In this document: piece after piece, positions 15,259 to 22,548 of the stretch
How positions within the stretch are numbered: position 1 is the stretch's first letter
How the letters are laid out: every line of letters begins with the position of its first letter
Source: CAYUNT01 sp964446285
Lineage (GTDB): Bacteria; Sumerlaeota; Sumerlaeia; SLMS01; CAYUNT01
Assembly: GCA_964446285.1 (NCBI GenBank)
Contig: CAYUNT010000058.1
Coordinates: 1 to 22,548 of the forward strand
Direction: 5' to 3'
Length of the DNA stretch: 22,548 bases
Notes under the pieces: generated by a model
Told to the model about the DNA's origin: nothing
Databases searched by the model: none
The model's input: the letters and a program-made list of their open reading frames with translations, nothing else
Program-made: the position numbers and the translations under genes

Positions 15259-16995
15259 TCAGTAGCAGACCCAGCCGTCCATCGGCAGGCCGGACGCGGT
15301 GTCGAAGTCGCCAGTGCGGAAGTTGTCGATGTAAAAATCACCAGTAAATGGCGGAGTTCCGTAACTGTGATGCAATTCCACCGTCACTGTGACCACACGG
15401 TTGAATTGCGGCGGATAGGAATACCAATCCATCGAATAAGGCGAATCGAGATTGGCATACACCGTGTTCCAGCGCCCGGGCGTGAGCCAGTTGTTCAGCG
15501 CGCCGCCTTTTTGCGCATAGGTGGTCCAGCCGCTTTGGTCGTTGGCGATCAGGAACTTGACGATAAACCCCGTGGCCTCGGGCGGCGCCCAGACGTCGCA
15601 GGCGATTTTTTTCGCCGCCGACCAATTGAGCCGCGGCGAGCAGTATCGCGTCACGCCCGCGAAATTCCACCCGGTCGAGGGAAACGCGACCGGAACACGC
15701 ATCGACCCCGCGCCCGAAGACGCACGAGCATTGGAAATAGCCGGATCGCCGTTGTTGCCGCCGTATTTTGTCGAGTTGAACCCGTCCAGCCCGCCCTCAA
15801 AATCCCAAAGCGCCGAGCCGCGAATCGGCGGGTCTTCATAAGTGTGTATCGTTCCCGTGTAGCCCCAGCGGCGAGCGTTTTCGCTCACGATGGCCAGAAG
15901 CGAGTCGCCGTGGCCCGGAAACACGCTGAATCCGCCGCTTGGCGCCCAGTCCCAGTTGATGCTGATGGGAATGGCGTTTACGCGGGCCTGATCAAACCCG
16001 AACCGATAATAGTTCTCCGCCACGGATAAGGGATTCGCATAGATGTCGATGCCCCATTCTTCGAGGACAAACGGTTTGGGGATCGAGTCGCAATACGCTT
16101 TATAGGACGCGAGATAATTCCATGAGCCGCCGGGGAGTTTTGTGTAGTCGTCGAGGTAAATGTGGATCGCGCCGCAATCAATCGCCGGGTTCGACCAGAG
16201 CGTTTTCCAATACTCGCGCCCATACCGGTCGAGGGGGACGTTCATGTGGAGAAGGCCGCCGACGCTGATGAGGTGATTCGGGTCTTTCACACGCAGGCGT
16301 TCGGCCACGTGAAGGATCAGGTCCTCGATGACGTTCACGTCGCGCGAGGCATTGTGAATATCTCCCGTAAAGCCATACGGAACGGCCTCGCCCGTGATGA
16401 GCCATTGGAAAATTACCGGATCGTCGCGATACGCCCGTCCGGCAAAGGGATTCTGGCGGGCCGTGGCGAAGTCCACCAGGGCATCCCAATACGGATAGGC
16501 CGCGGCGGCCCAGGAATCCTCGTTGAGTCCTTCGGTAATGGGCGCGTGGAAGCCGCTGAGGTCGATCATGGCGTGCATTCGCTCGTCCGCGCAAACTTTG
16601 AGAACCCAATCCACCTTGGTCCAAAGCTCTTCGCTGTTCCAGAGACTGAAATCGTTGTCGAACGTGATGCAAACGCGAATTAGCGTGATGCCCGCCGCCT
16701 TGGCCCGCCGCGTGGTCCGCGTGATGTAATCGAGATTCCCCGCGCTGAATGGGTAATTGCAAACGCCGACGGCTTTGAATTGCTGGCCGTTTAGCATAAA
16801 GCGGTTGCTGTCGATAGTGATAAACGCTTCCGGGGCGGCGGCGGCAAGAGACGCGGAAAAGATCATGCAACCACACAGGCACAAAGGCACGAAGGCGCGG
16901 AGAGGAGGAAAAAAGCCCTGAATTGAAGACGAAAACTGGTGTCTTCTTAGTGTCTTTGTGTCGTTGCTGTTAGACTTTTTTTCAGGCGTTCTCAT
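15259..16995 (-). CDS. secreted GH5-like glycoside hydrolase with C-terminal CBM-like domain
   Basis: 578 aa from the ATG at 16995, chosen for GGAG 6 nt upstream; ATGs at 17049 and 16866 are alternatives. A hydrophobic stretch AFVPLCLCGCMIFSASLAAAA (about 34-54) would be the signal peptide. Residues about 56-390 are a clan-A TIM barrel of GH5 type: FMLNGQQFKAVGVCNYP, ITLIRVCITFDND, FQWLITGEAVPYGF (Glu203 as acid/base), HIYLDDY (His278) and PFVLEEWGIDIYA (Glu313 as nucleophile). The Asn normally before the acid/base Glu is Gly here. Residues about 395-578 (GSALWDFEGGLDGF ... TGDFYIDNFRTGDF) look like a beta-sandwich carbohydrate-binding module. Likely a mannan/glucan-type endo-hydrolase or an unclassified relative; substrate uncertain. 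Divergent from the GH127-GH172 pair, so probably part of one glycan-degrading locus. Confidence 0.78.
   Translation of the reverse strand: MRTPEKKSNSNDTKTLRRHQFSSSIQGFFPPLRAFVPLCLCGCMIFSASLAAAAPEAFITIDSNRFMLNGQQFKAVGVCNYPFSAGNLDYITRTTRRAKAAGITLIRVCITFDNDFSLWNSEELWTKVDWVLKVCADERMHAMIDLSGFHAPITEGLNEDSWAAAAYPYWDALVDFATARQNPFAGRAYRDDPVIFQWLITGEAVPYGFTGDIHNASRDVNVIEDLILHVAERLRVKDPNHLISVGGLLHMNVPLDRYGREYWKTLWSNPAIDCGAIHIYLDDYTKLPGGSWNYLASYKAYCDSIPKPFVLEEWGIDIYANPLSVAENYYRFGFDQARVNAIPISINWDWAPSGGFSVFPGHGDSLLAIVSENARRWGYTGTIHTYEDPPIRGSALWDFEGGLDGFNSTKYGGNNGDPAISNARASSGAGSMRVPVAFPSTGWNFAGVTRYCSPRLNWSAAKKIACDVWAPPEATGFIVKFLIANDQSGWTTYAQKGGALNNWLTPGRWNTVYANLDSPYSMDWYSYPPQFNRVVTVTVELHHSYGTPPFTGDFYIDNFRTGDFDTASGLPMDGWVCY
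16878..16962. repeat. inverted repeat of a CTTTGTGTC-type dispersed element
   Basis: The left arm (16878-16894) and right arm (16946-16962) are 17 nt and complementary at 14 positions. The sequence (GGCACAAAGGCACGAAG) belongs to an intergenic repeat style seen in many environmental genomes; a related single arm occurs at 19362-19390. With the chosen start, this copy lies inside the first codons of the GH5-like gene. Confidence 0.6.
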
Positions 16996-17237
16996 CCTTC
17001 GCTCCAGTGCTCGCGCTTCCGAATGCCCCCACAACCAGACACAATTCATGTCAAATCCATGTCAGAGACAAGACAAGATTTGCCTTGGCCGGAAAATTAA
17101 CTGGGTGCAAGACTGGCCCCGGACCAGTTTTCGGAGATTTTTCCGATGATCCGCTATGATTTTCGCCATTTAGAACCTTTGTTTTTGACTTCGCGTTCCG
17201 CGGCGAATCCTGGACTTGATTGCAGTGAGGTCTTTTG

Positions 17238-19334
17238 ATGATTCTCTGGCGCCTTTGCCGTCCTTTGTGCGCGGCGGCTTGCTTGATTGGCCTCGTTGAG
17301 GGGTGTGCTGACATGTCGAAAAAATGTCCGGGCGTTGTCTCTTCGGATATGGCATCGGCTTCCGCGCCATCGTTTTCGGCGCGCAACAACGAAGCGATGC
17401 TCGCGCCTCCGGCCTTTCTCGCCCTGCCGCTGGGGGCCGTCCGGCCAGAGGGCTGGTTGAGATGCCAGTTGCGCGTCCAGGCAGATGGGCTGACGGGGCA
17501 TCTGGACGAATTCTGGCCCGACGTCGGTCCGAAAAGCGGATGGCTGGGCGGTCCGGGCGAGGCGTGGGAACGCGGTCCATATTATCTCGATGGCCTTTTG
17601 CCTTTGGCGCATCTGCTCGGCGATGACGCGCTCCTGAAAAAGGCCAACGACCGCGTCGAGTGGGCTATCCGCAGCCAGCAGCCGAGCGGACAGTTTGGCC
17701 CGCCGACGAACGACGACTGGTGGCCGCGCATGGTCATGCTCAAGGTGCTCGCGATGCACTACGAGGCCACGGGCGATGCGCGCATTCTGCCGATGATGTC
17801 GCGTTATTTCCGCTACGAACTGGCCGAACTCCCCCACCGCCCGCTCAAGGAATGGGCGGCGGCGCGCGGCGGCGACAATATCCTCATGATCCATTGGCTT
17901 TACGACCGCACGCACGAGCCGTTTCTTTTGGATTTGGCCCGGGTGATTTTCGAGCAAACCGACCCGTGGTGGAAGGTGCAGGGTGCGTTTCCGGGTCAGT
18001 TGGTTCCGGGCGACAAACAAACGACGCTGACCATGTTGACCCACGGCGTGAATAACGCGATGGGCGCGAAGACGGCGGCAGTAATGTTTCGCCAAACGCG
18101 CGAGGAACACCTGCGCAACGCCACGCGATGGGGCATCGAAAATCTGATGCGCTATCACGGCCAGCCGCACGGCGTGTTTGCCACGGATGAGCACCTCAAT
18201 GGCACTTCGCCGGCCTCCGGGTGCGAATTGTGCGCCGTGTGCGAAATGATGTTTTCTCTTGAAGAGGCGCTGAAAATCGAGGGCGTGCCGGACTATGCGG
18301 ACCGCCTGGAGCGAATCGCCTACAGCGCGTTGCCGGGGGCTTTCACAGAGGACATGTGGGCGCATCAATACGATCAGCAAGTGAACCAGGTGCTTGTATC
18401 GATCGCGAAGCGCCGCTGGTCCAACAACTTTGATGACGCAAACATCTACGGACTGGAACCCAATTACGGCTGTTGCACGGCGAATATGCATCAGGGCTGG
18501 CCGAAGTTTGTGATGAATCTGGCGCTGGCCACGCGCGATTGCGATGTGAATGGCAGCAATACGGCGGGTGGCGGCGGCGTGCGCGGAATTGCGCTTCCTG
18601 TGTATGGACCTTGCTCGGTGTGCGCGAGGGTCGGCGGCGAAGCCGCCGGCAACAGCGGCGGCGCGAACCTCGAAATGCGCGAGGAAACCAGTTATCCGTT
18701 TGACGGCGTTGTGCGGCTGAAAATCCAACTGGATAAACGGGCGCGCTTCCCGCTGGCGCTCCACATTCCCGCATGGGCCGATGGAACCAAGGTGGCGGTG
18801 AATGGCGCGGCTGCTGGCGAATTTCCGCGCCCGGGCGCGTTTTTCCGAATCGAGCGCGAGTGGGCCAGCGGCGACGAAGTTCGCATCGAGTTCCCCATGC
18901 GCGTGCGCATCGAGGGCGGCCATGAAGGGCTGGTGTCCGTATATCGCGGCCCGCTCCTCTTCGGACTGCGCATCGGCGAGGAACGCATTCAAATCCGAGG
19001 CGAGGCTCCGCATTGCGATTATGAAATCCGCCCCACAACGCCCTGGAATTATGGGCTGCTGTTGGATATGAAAAATCCGGGCGCTTCATTCCGCGTCGAG
19101 ACGGCGGGAGCGGAGTCGGCAGCGTCCTCCGCGAGGCCGTGGGATGCCGCAGCGGCGCCCGTGCGGCTGTTTGTGAAGGCGAAGCGCCTGCCGCAATGGA
19201 CACTCGTGGACAATTCCGCTGGTCCAATCAACGGATCGCCGCAAGAGAGCGATCAGCCCGTTGAGGAAGTCGAACTCATTCCCTATGGCTCCACGCGCCT
19301 TCGCATCGCCGCCTTCCCAATGGCAAAACCGTGA
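17238..19334 (+). CDS. GH127 (DUF1680) beta-L-arabinofuranosidase-like protein
   Basis: 698 aa from the ATG at 17238, with GAGG 7 nt upstream (the TTG just before is not needed). The N-terminus has a hydrophobic export-like segment (LCAAACLIGLVEGC); the Cys could be lipidated, though Glu at -2 is a poor lipobox. The catalytic part is an (alpha/alpha)6 barrel of GH127: RPEGWLRCQL, YYLDGLLPLAHLLGD, GCELCAVCEMM and NYGCCTANMHQGWPKF. The zinc/thiolate site known from HypBA1 (ExC plus CC) is kept as Glu330, Cys332, Cys412 and Cys413, of which the first of the CC pair is the nucleophile in that enzyme. A beta-sandwich C-terminus follows (PLALHIPAWADGTKVAVNG, LVSVYRGPLLFGL). Expected activity: removal of beta-L-arabinofuranose or a related furanose. 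It lies 89 bp ahead of the GH172 gene and is probably co-transcribed with it. Confidence 0.88.
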   Translation: MILWRLCRPLCAAACLIGLVEGCADMSKKCPGVVSSDMASASAPSFSARNNEAMLAPPAFLALPLGAVRPEGWLRCQLRVQADGLTGHLDEFWPDVGPKSGWLGGPGEAWERGPYYLDGLLPLAHLLGDDALLKKANDRVEWAIRSQQPSGQFGPPTNDDWWPRMVMLKVLAMHYEATGDARILPMMSRYFRYELAELPHRPLKEWAAARGGDNILMIHWLYDRTHEPFLLDLARVIFEQTDPWWKVQGAFPGQLVPGDKQTTLTMLTHGVNNAMGAKTAAVMFRQTREEHLRNATRWGIENLMRYHGQPHGVFATDEHLNGTSPASGCELCAVCEMMFSLEEALKIEGVPDYADRLERIAYSALPGAFTEDMWAHQYDQQVNQVLVSIAKRRWSNNFDDANIYGLEPNYGCCTANMHQGWPKFVMNLALATRDCDVNGSNTAGGGGVRGIALPVYGPCSVCARVGGEAAGNSGGANLEMREETSYPFDGVVRLKIQLDKRARFPLALHIPAWADGTKVAVNGAAAGEFPRPGAFFRIEREWASGDEVRIEFPMRVRIEGGHEGLVSVYRGPLLFGLRIGEERIQIRGEAPHCDYEIRPTTPWNYGLLLDMKNPGASFRVETAGAESAASSARPWDAAAAPVRLFVKAKRLPQWTLVDNSAGPINGSPQESDQPVEEVELIPYGSTRLRIAAFPMAKP

Positions 19335-19361
19335 GGCGGCCGCTTCTTTACCGCCTCTTTC

Positions 19362-19390
19362 CTTCTTTGTGTCTTGCTGTCTTTGTGGTT
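19362..19390 (+). repeat. single arm of the CTTTGTGTC-type repeat
   Basis: TTCTTTGTGTCTTGCTGTC followed by TTTGTGGTT lies in the 89-bp gap between GH127 and GH172, about 30 bp before the GH172 start. It has the same direction relative to the downstream gene as the copy in front of the GH5-like gene. Confidence 0.5.
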
Positions 19391-19423
19391 CGTTTTTCCA
19401 CTTCTCCATGAGGCAATTTCCCA

Positions 19424-20536
19424 ATGGACCTGACTCTCGACGGAACTCCGCTCTACGACGCGTCGCTGAAAAGCCGCGCGATCACAATGGAAAACCCGCA
19501 CGGCGAGCCAGGCCGCGGCGGCATGGCGGGCGGAGGACGCAAGGGCGCGCCCTGTCTGTGGTCGCTTGAAAAAGATCAGGTTTTCACCTTCGCCGAAATC
19601 GACGGCCCGGGCGCAATACGCCACATCTGGATTACGGTCCAAAACACCGGCCCGGCCAAAATGCGCAACTTGATCCTGCGATTTTATTGGGACGGACAGG
19701 AGAATCCATCGGTCGAAGCGCCGCTGGCGGATTTTTTCGGCACATGCCACGGCCTCACGCGCCATCACGAATCGGCCTTTCTCACCACGCCCGAGGGCCG
19801 CGGATTCAATTCATATTTCCTTATGCCATTTGGGAAAAGGGCGCGCCTAACGGTCGCGAACGAAACAGGCGAGGACGCCGGAATGTTCTTTTACCAGGTG
19901 GATTATACGTTAGGCGACGCCGTCACGGACGACACGCCGCGCTTCCATGCGCAATTCCGCCGCACGCCGCGCACGGAAATGTATAAAGATTATGTGATTT
20001 TGGATGGCGTTCGCGGACGCGGACGCTACCTTGGCGTCAACGCGGGCCTGATCGACCATGTGGGCAGCAAGAGCATCTGGTGGGGCGAGGGCGAAGTCAA
20101 AATCTACATCGACGGCGACGCACAGTATCCGACAATATGCGGCACCGGATCAGAAGATTATGTTGGTTCCGGCTGGGGATTGGGCGAGTTTTGCGCGCGC
20201 GAACTGGGCGCTCCAATTGTCGGCGAAAAGTATATTTCGCTCTACCGGTTCCATGTGCGCGATCCGATCTATTTTTCCGATCGCATCCGCGTCGAGTGGC
20301 AGCAAATTGGCAACGACGGTTCGTATGACCCTGCCACTCCGGACGGGCCGCTCGGCGAATTCATCCGCATGGGGCGGTATCGCAAAGACCAGCGCGGCGG
20401 CTGTTTCGAGCGCGTGGATGATGTGTGCTCGACGGCCTATTGGTATCAAACCTTGCCAACAGCGCCATTTCCGCCGTTTCCGAATCGCGAGCTGCGCAGC
20501 CTCGACCTGATGCCCGCGCCGCGCCTGCCCGGATAG
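19424..20536 (+). CDS. GH172 (DUF2961) glycoside hydrolase
   Basis: 370 aa. The DUF2961 pattern is clear: GPGAIRHIWITV (61-72), LRFYWDGQENPSVEAPLADFFG (split over 85-106), FNSYFLMPFGKRA, FYQVDYTL, then WWGEGEVKIYIDGD and GTGSEDYVGSGWG. The two glutamates proposed as catalytic in characterised GH172 enzymes correspond to Glu222 (WGEG) and Glu244 (GSED); both are present. GH172 includes alpha-D-fructofuranosidase/difructose-anhydride enzymes and exo-D-arabinofuranosidases. No signal peptide is visible, so the enzyme may act in the cytoplasm on imported oligosaccharides. GAGG 10 nt before the ATG supports the start. Together with GH127 upstream it suggests a furanoside-rich glycan as the target. 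Confidence 0.9.
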   Translation: MDLTLDGTPLYDASLKSRAITMENPHGEPGRGGMAGGGRKGAPCLWSLEKDQVFTFAEIDGPGAIRHIWITVQNTGPAKMRNLILRFYWDGQENPSVEAPLADFFGTCHGLTRHHESAFLTTPEGRGFNSYFLMPFGKRARLTVANETGEDAGMFFYQVDYTLGDAVTDDTPRFHAQFRRTPRTEMYKDYVILDGVRGRGRYLGVNAGLIDHVGSKSIWWGEGEVKIYIDGDAQYPTICGTGSEDYVGSGWGLGEFCARELGAPIVGEKYISLYRFHVRDPIYFSDRIRVEWQQIGNDGSYDPATPDGPLGEFIRMGRYRKDQRGGCFERVDDVCSTAYWYQTLPTAPFPPFPNRELRSLDLMPAPRLPG

Positions 20537-20604
20537 CAATCCACCACGTATTTGCGCGACCCGAGCGCCTAGGCTCAATCCACCTCGCTCGCGCGAAAGG
20601 GAGG

Positions 20605-22293
20605 CTATTCGCCTTCTCCTCCATCGCGGCGGTTGCGGTGGCGGCGGCGTTCCTCTTTCCAGGCGATGATTTTCTTTTTCGGAGAACGCTTTGCCGGTTT
20701 GGCATTCGGATCAACGGCGCCTCCGGCCGGGGGCGCGCCGCTGGATGCGGCAAAGGAACCCGAAGCGCCTGCGGGGCCATTCGCGGAGCCGCCGCGCAGC
20801 CAGATATTCGGCGGCGGCGCAAAGGGCAGGTCTTGCCCCGGCGCGGCGGAGAAGGCGGGGCGTATTTCCTGTTTTTTGCCCGGCTTCGGCCGCGCCTTTT
20901 CCCGGCGGCCTTTGCGGTCGTTCTTTTCATCCATCGCGGCAATAAGCGCCTGGCGGGCCGCCTCTTCATCGAGCGTCCATTGACGTTCGCTCAAGAGCCA
21001 GTCATCCGCTGCCGCCGTTTTGCGACTTCGGCCTGTGATAAAGATTTCCGCGCGCGGTTCGAGCCAATGGCGCGCCACAAGCCCTTCGCGCCACTCCTGC
21101 GGAATCGCCTGCAATCCAAATCGCGCGCCGAGCAGCGCCCCCGCCATGCCGCCCATCGTGGCCGCGTCGCCGCCGTCGAGAACCACCGCCTCGATTCCGA
21201 GCAAAAAATTCGGCGCGGAAAGAACGCGATAGAAAACCATTGGAATCGCCGCGGGTGCAAAAGGGTGACTGGGCTGCGCGACCGCTTGCGGCGGATTGAA
21301 CCGGGCCGCCTGCGCCACAAGCGTCCGGCGCGCCAGGGCGTCGTCGCCCTCCCCCACCAGCCCGGCCACCACGTCAAGGCTTCGCGAAATATCGTGATCG
21401 CGTTCCGGATCGCGATCGGGATCGAGGAGCCATCGGCACGCGCGCGCCGTCCACGATTCCGCGCCGCGAATCGCATCGGCCAATTCGCTCATAAACACAT
21501 CCGCGTGGATTTGGCGCGGCGACGGCTCGCTGACCATGCGCCGAACACCAAGCGCAACCGCCAGAGCGGCGGCCAGGGCGCGCGGATCGTTGTTGAGAAG
21601 CAGCGCCGCATCGAGCACGCCGCGAAGAAGCGCCGCGTCATCGCTCAGCCGGGGCCAGACGCCCAGCGGGGCCGCCATGAGCACTTCACCGGTCGTGGGC
21701 GAAGGGCTTGCCTGGCGCCACAACTGGGCCGATCCGAGCGGGTTTTGTTCGCGGGAAAACTCCTCCGACCGCTCATACGAATCAAGACGGCCCAGGGTTT
21801 TTTCCAGGTGTTCATCGCACCCTCGAAACGAACCTGAGGGAAATGTGTCTCGGTCAAGGCGCGACTTTGTTCGGGATTCCCCGGCGCTTTTTGCATCGCG
21901 CTCCGAGCCATATTCCATGCGAAAAAGCGCGGTGAGCGTTTTGAGCAAGCCTATGGAAATGCCCGCAGGTTCAAACGAGCCGGAGGAGTCAGATTCACCT
22001 TCATCGCCGCCGGCACAAACCTTGTTTGCGCCCGTTGCAAGCCCTTCAATGAGAGCGAAGGCAAGTTGGCCGCCGCTCCCATGAAGCCCCGGCCGGCGCC
22101 AGCGCTGCGGGCGGTCTGGAAGCAATTCCGCCAACTCAGGATATATCTCCAGGCGCGGCAGGATAGTGGCGATATGGCCGGATTTCAGCCCGGAGAGAGG
22201 GGTGCCCATGGCGTTGCCTATCAGAAGCCCCCAGAGGCATCCGCGCGCTCGATCTTGCAGAAGTTCGTTGTCGGATAATGAAGAATAGCTCAT
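20605..22293 (-). CDS. ADP-ribosylglycohydrolase-fold protein, probably inactive
   Basis: 562 aa from the ATG at 22293, just before the family start (DRARGCLWGLLIGNAMGTPLSG in residues 14-35). The ARH/DraG fold is recognisable by SGGQLAFALIEGLATG, TGEVLMAAPLGVW, AAIPMVFYRVL, and GGDAATMGGMAGALLGARFG with AIPQEW. Active members bind two Mg ions through a TDDTQ motif and a GGDTDT motif. Here these read GSGGQ (residues 72-76) and GGDAAT (374-379), so three aspartates are missing and removal of ADP-ribose is unlikely. A long polar insertion (about 95-195) interrupts the fold, and the last 90 residues are Pro/Ala-rich then strongly basic (KRSPKKKIIAWKEERRRHR). The frame is open up to 22518, so a longer form is possible. 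It may be a binding or scaffold protein. Convergent with GH172. Confidence 0.8.
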   Translation of the reverse strand: MSYSSLSDNELLQDRARGCLWGLLIGNAMGTPLSGLKSGHIATILPRLEIYPELAELLPDRPQRWRRPGLHGSGGQLAFALIEGLATGANKVCAGGDEGESDSSGSFEPAGISIGLLKTLTALFRMEYGSERDAKSAGESRTKSRLDRDTFPSGSFRGCDEHLEKTLGRLDSYERSEEFSREQNPLGSAQLWRQASPSPTTGEVLMAAPLGVWPRLSDDAALLRGVLDAALLLNNDPRALAAALAVALGVRRMVSEPSPRQIHADVFMSELADAIRGAESWTARACRWLLDPDRDPERDHDISRSLDVVAGLVGEGDDALARRTLVAQAARFNPPQAVAQPSHPFAPAAIPMVFYRVLSAPNFLLGIEAVVLDGGDAATMGGMAGALLGARFGLQAIPQEWREGLVARHWLEPRAEIFITGRSRKTAAADDWLLSERQWTLDEEAARQALIAAMDEKNDRKGRREKARPKPGKKQEIRPAFSAAPGQDLPFAPPPNIWLRGGSANGPAGASGSFAASSGAPPAGGAVDPNAKPAKRSPKKKIIAWKEERRRHRNRRDGGEGE

Positions 22294-22302
22294 TTGTGAA
22301 AG

Positions 22303-22320
22303 CGGGTCATGAATGACCCG
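22303..22320. promoter_or_regulatory. perfect dyad upstream of the ARH-fold gene
   Basis: CGGGTCAT-GA-ATGACCCG: two 8-nt arms with a 2-nt centre, about 10 bp before the preferred start codon. It could be an operator or a leader hairpin controlling translation. It would be inside the coding region if the longer start at 22518 were used. The remainder (22321-22548) shows no other gene. Confidence 0.4.
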
Positions 22321-22548
22321 AAGTATCAATATGCTAACGCCGCATGCAAGCGCTGCGCTCCGCATCCATACGGCGGCGGATTTCTCTACGCCAGCGGCAT
22401 CCGGTTGGCAAGAGAAGCGAATACCCCCGCACCCGCTCGCCTCTTCAGCTGAGTATGCGTTTGCCTTTTTGTTTTCGTATGCGCCCGCAGGTGGCGGCTG
22501 GGACCAGGAACTGTTCAAAGTGCTGGTTGCATGGGCATTTTGCCCGCG

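Noticed and set aside
17181..17213. TTGACT as a -35 for the GH127 gene
   Set aside because: No -10-like hexamer at 16-18 bp spacing.
17154..19013. 619-codon minus-strand frame
   Set aside because: Antisense to GH127 in the mirrored codon phase; no recognisable domain, very Arg/His/Ala-rich.
20425..21837. 470-codon plus-strand frame
   Set aside because: Antisense to the ARH-fold gene; no domain recognisable and composition of a shadow frame.

Overview
The window looks like a piece of chromosome from a GC-rich, probably uncultured Gram-negative bacterium. A KdsC-type phosphatase (Kdo/LPS synthesis) supports an outer membrane. Several features are typical of deep-branching genomes around the PVC/FCB groups, such as Hydrogenedentota, Sumerlaeota or Planctomycetota: a TPR-Hanks kinase, a SUMF1-domain protein, GH127 and GH172 (DUF2961) enzymes, and short palindromic intergenic repeats. 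That placement is a guess from gene content; no phylogenetic marker settles it. I see no phage, transposon, CRISPR array or tRNA.

Left part (1-3456): a DUF2284 putative metal-binding protein (minus strand) and the RNase P RNA gene rnpB (minus strand, about 567 nt, unusually long through a GC-rich expansion of the P15-P17 region). Divergent from rnpB is a protein with an N-terminal helical domain, a proline-rich linker and a C-terminal SUMF1 domain that lacks one of the two catalytic cysteines of true formylglycine-generating enzymes.

Centre-left (3457-6885): a three-gene operon of an AMP-forming acetyl-CoA-synthetase-like ligase, a small acyl carrier protein and an MBOAT membrane O-acyltransferase. 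The logic matches the Dlt (D-alanylation) and AlgI systems: activate an acyl group, load it on a carrier or CoA, and pass it across the membrane to a surface glycan. No DltD/AlgJ/AlgX-type partner follows. Next come an NYN-domain (PIN-like) nuclease with an OST-HTH/LOTUS domain (6911-8263, minus) and kdsC (minus).

Centre-right (9491-14945): an FHA-GGDEF diguanylate cyclase, a secreted protein built from three copies of a cysteine-rich unit (NCC ... CxCxC) that I cannot assign to a named family, and a soluble Ser/Thr kinase with about 590 residues of TPR-like helices in front of the kinase domain. An FHA protein close to a Ser/Thr kinase suggests phospho-dependent control of c-di-GMP, but that is inference.

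Right part (14946-22548): a glycoside-degrading locus with a secreted GH5-like TIM-barrel protein plus carbohydrate-binding-like C-terminus (minus), and divergently GH127 followed by GH172. The last two are families that act on furanosidic sugars. It ends with an ADP-ribosylglycohydrolase-fold protein that appears to have lost metal-binding aspartates. Short dispersed repeats of at least four types lie between genes, and one lies inside the putative signal-peptide region of the GH5-like gene.
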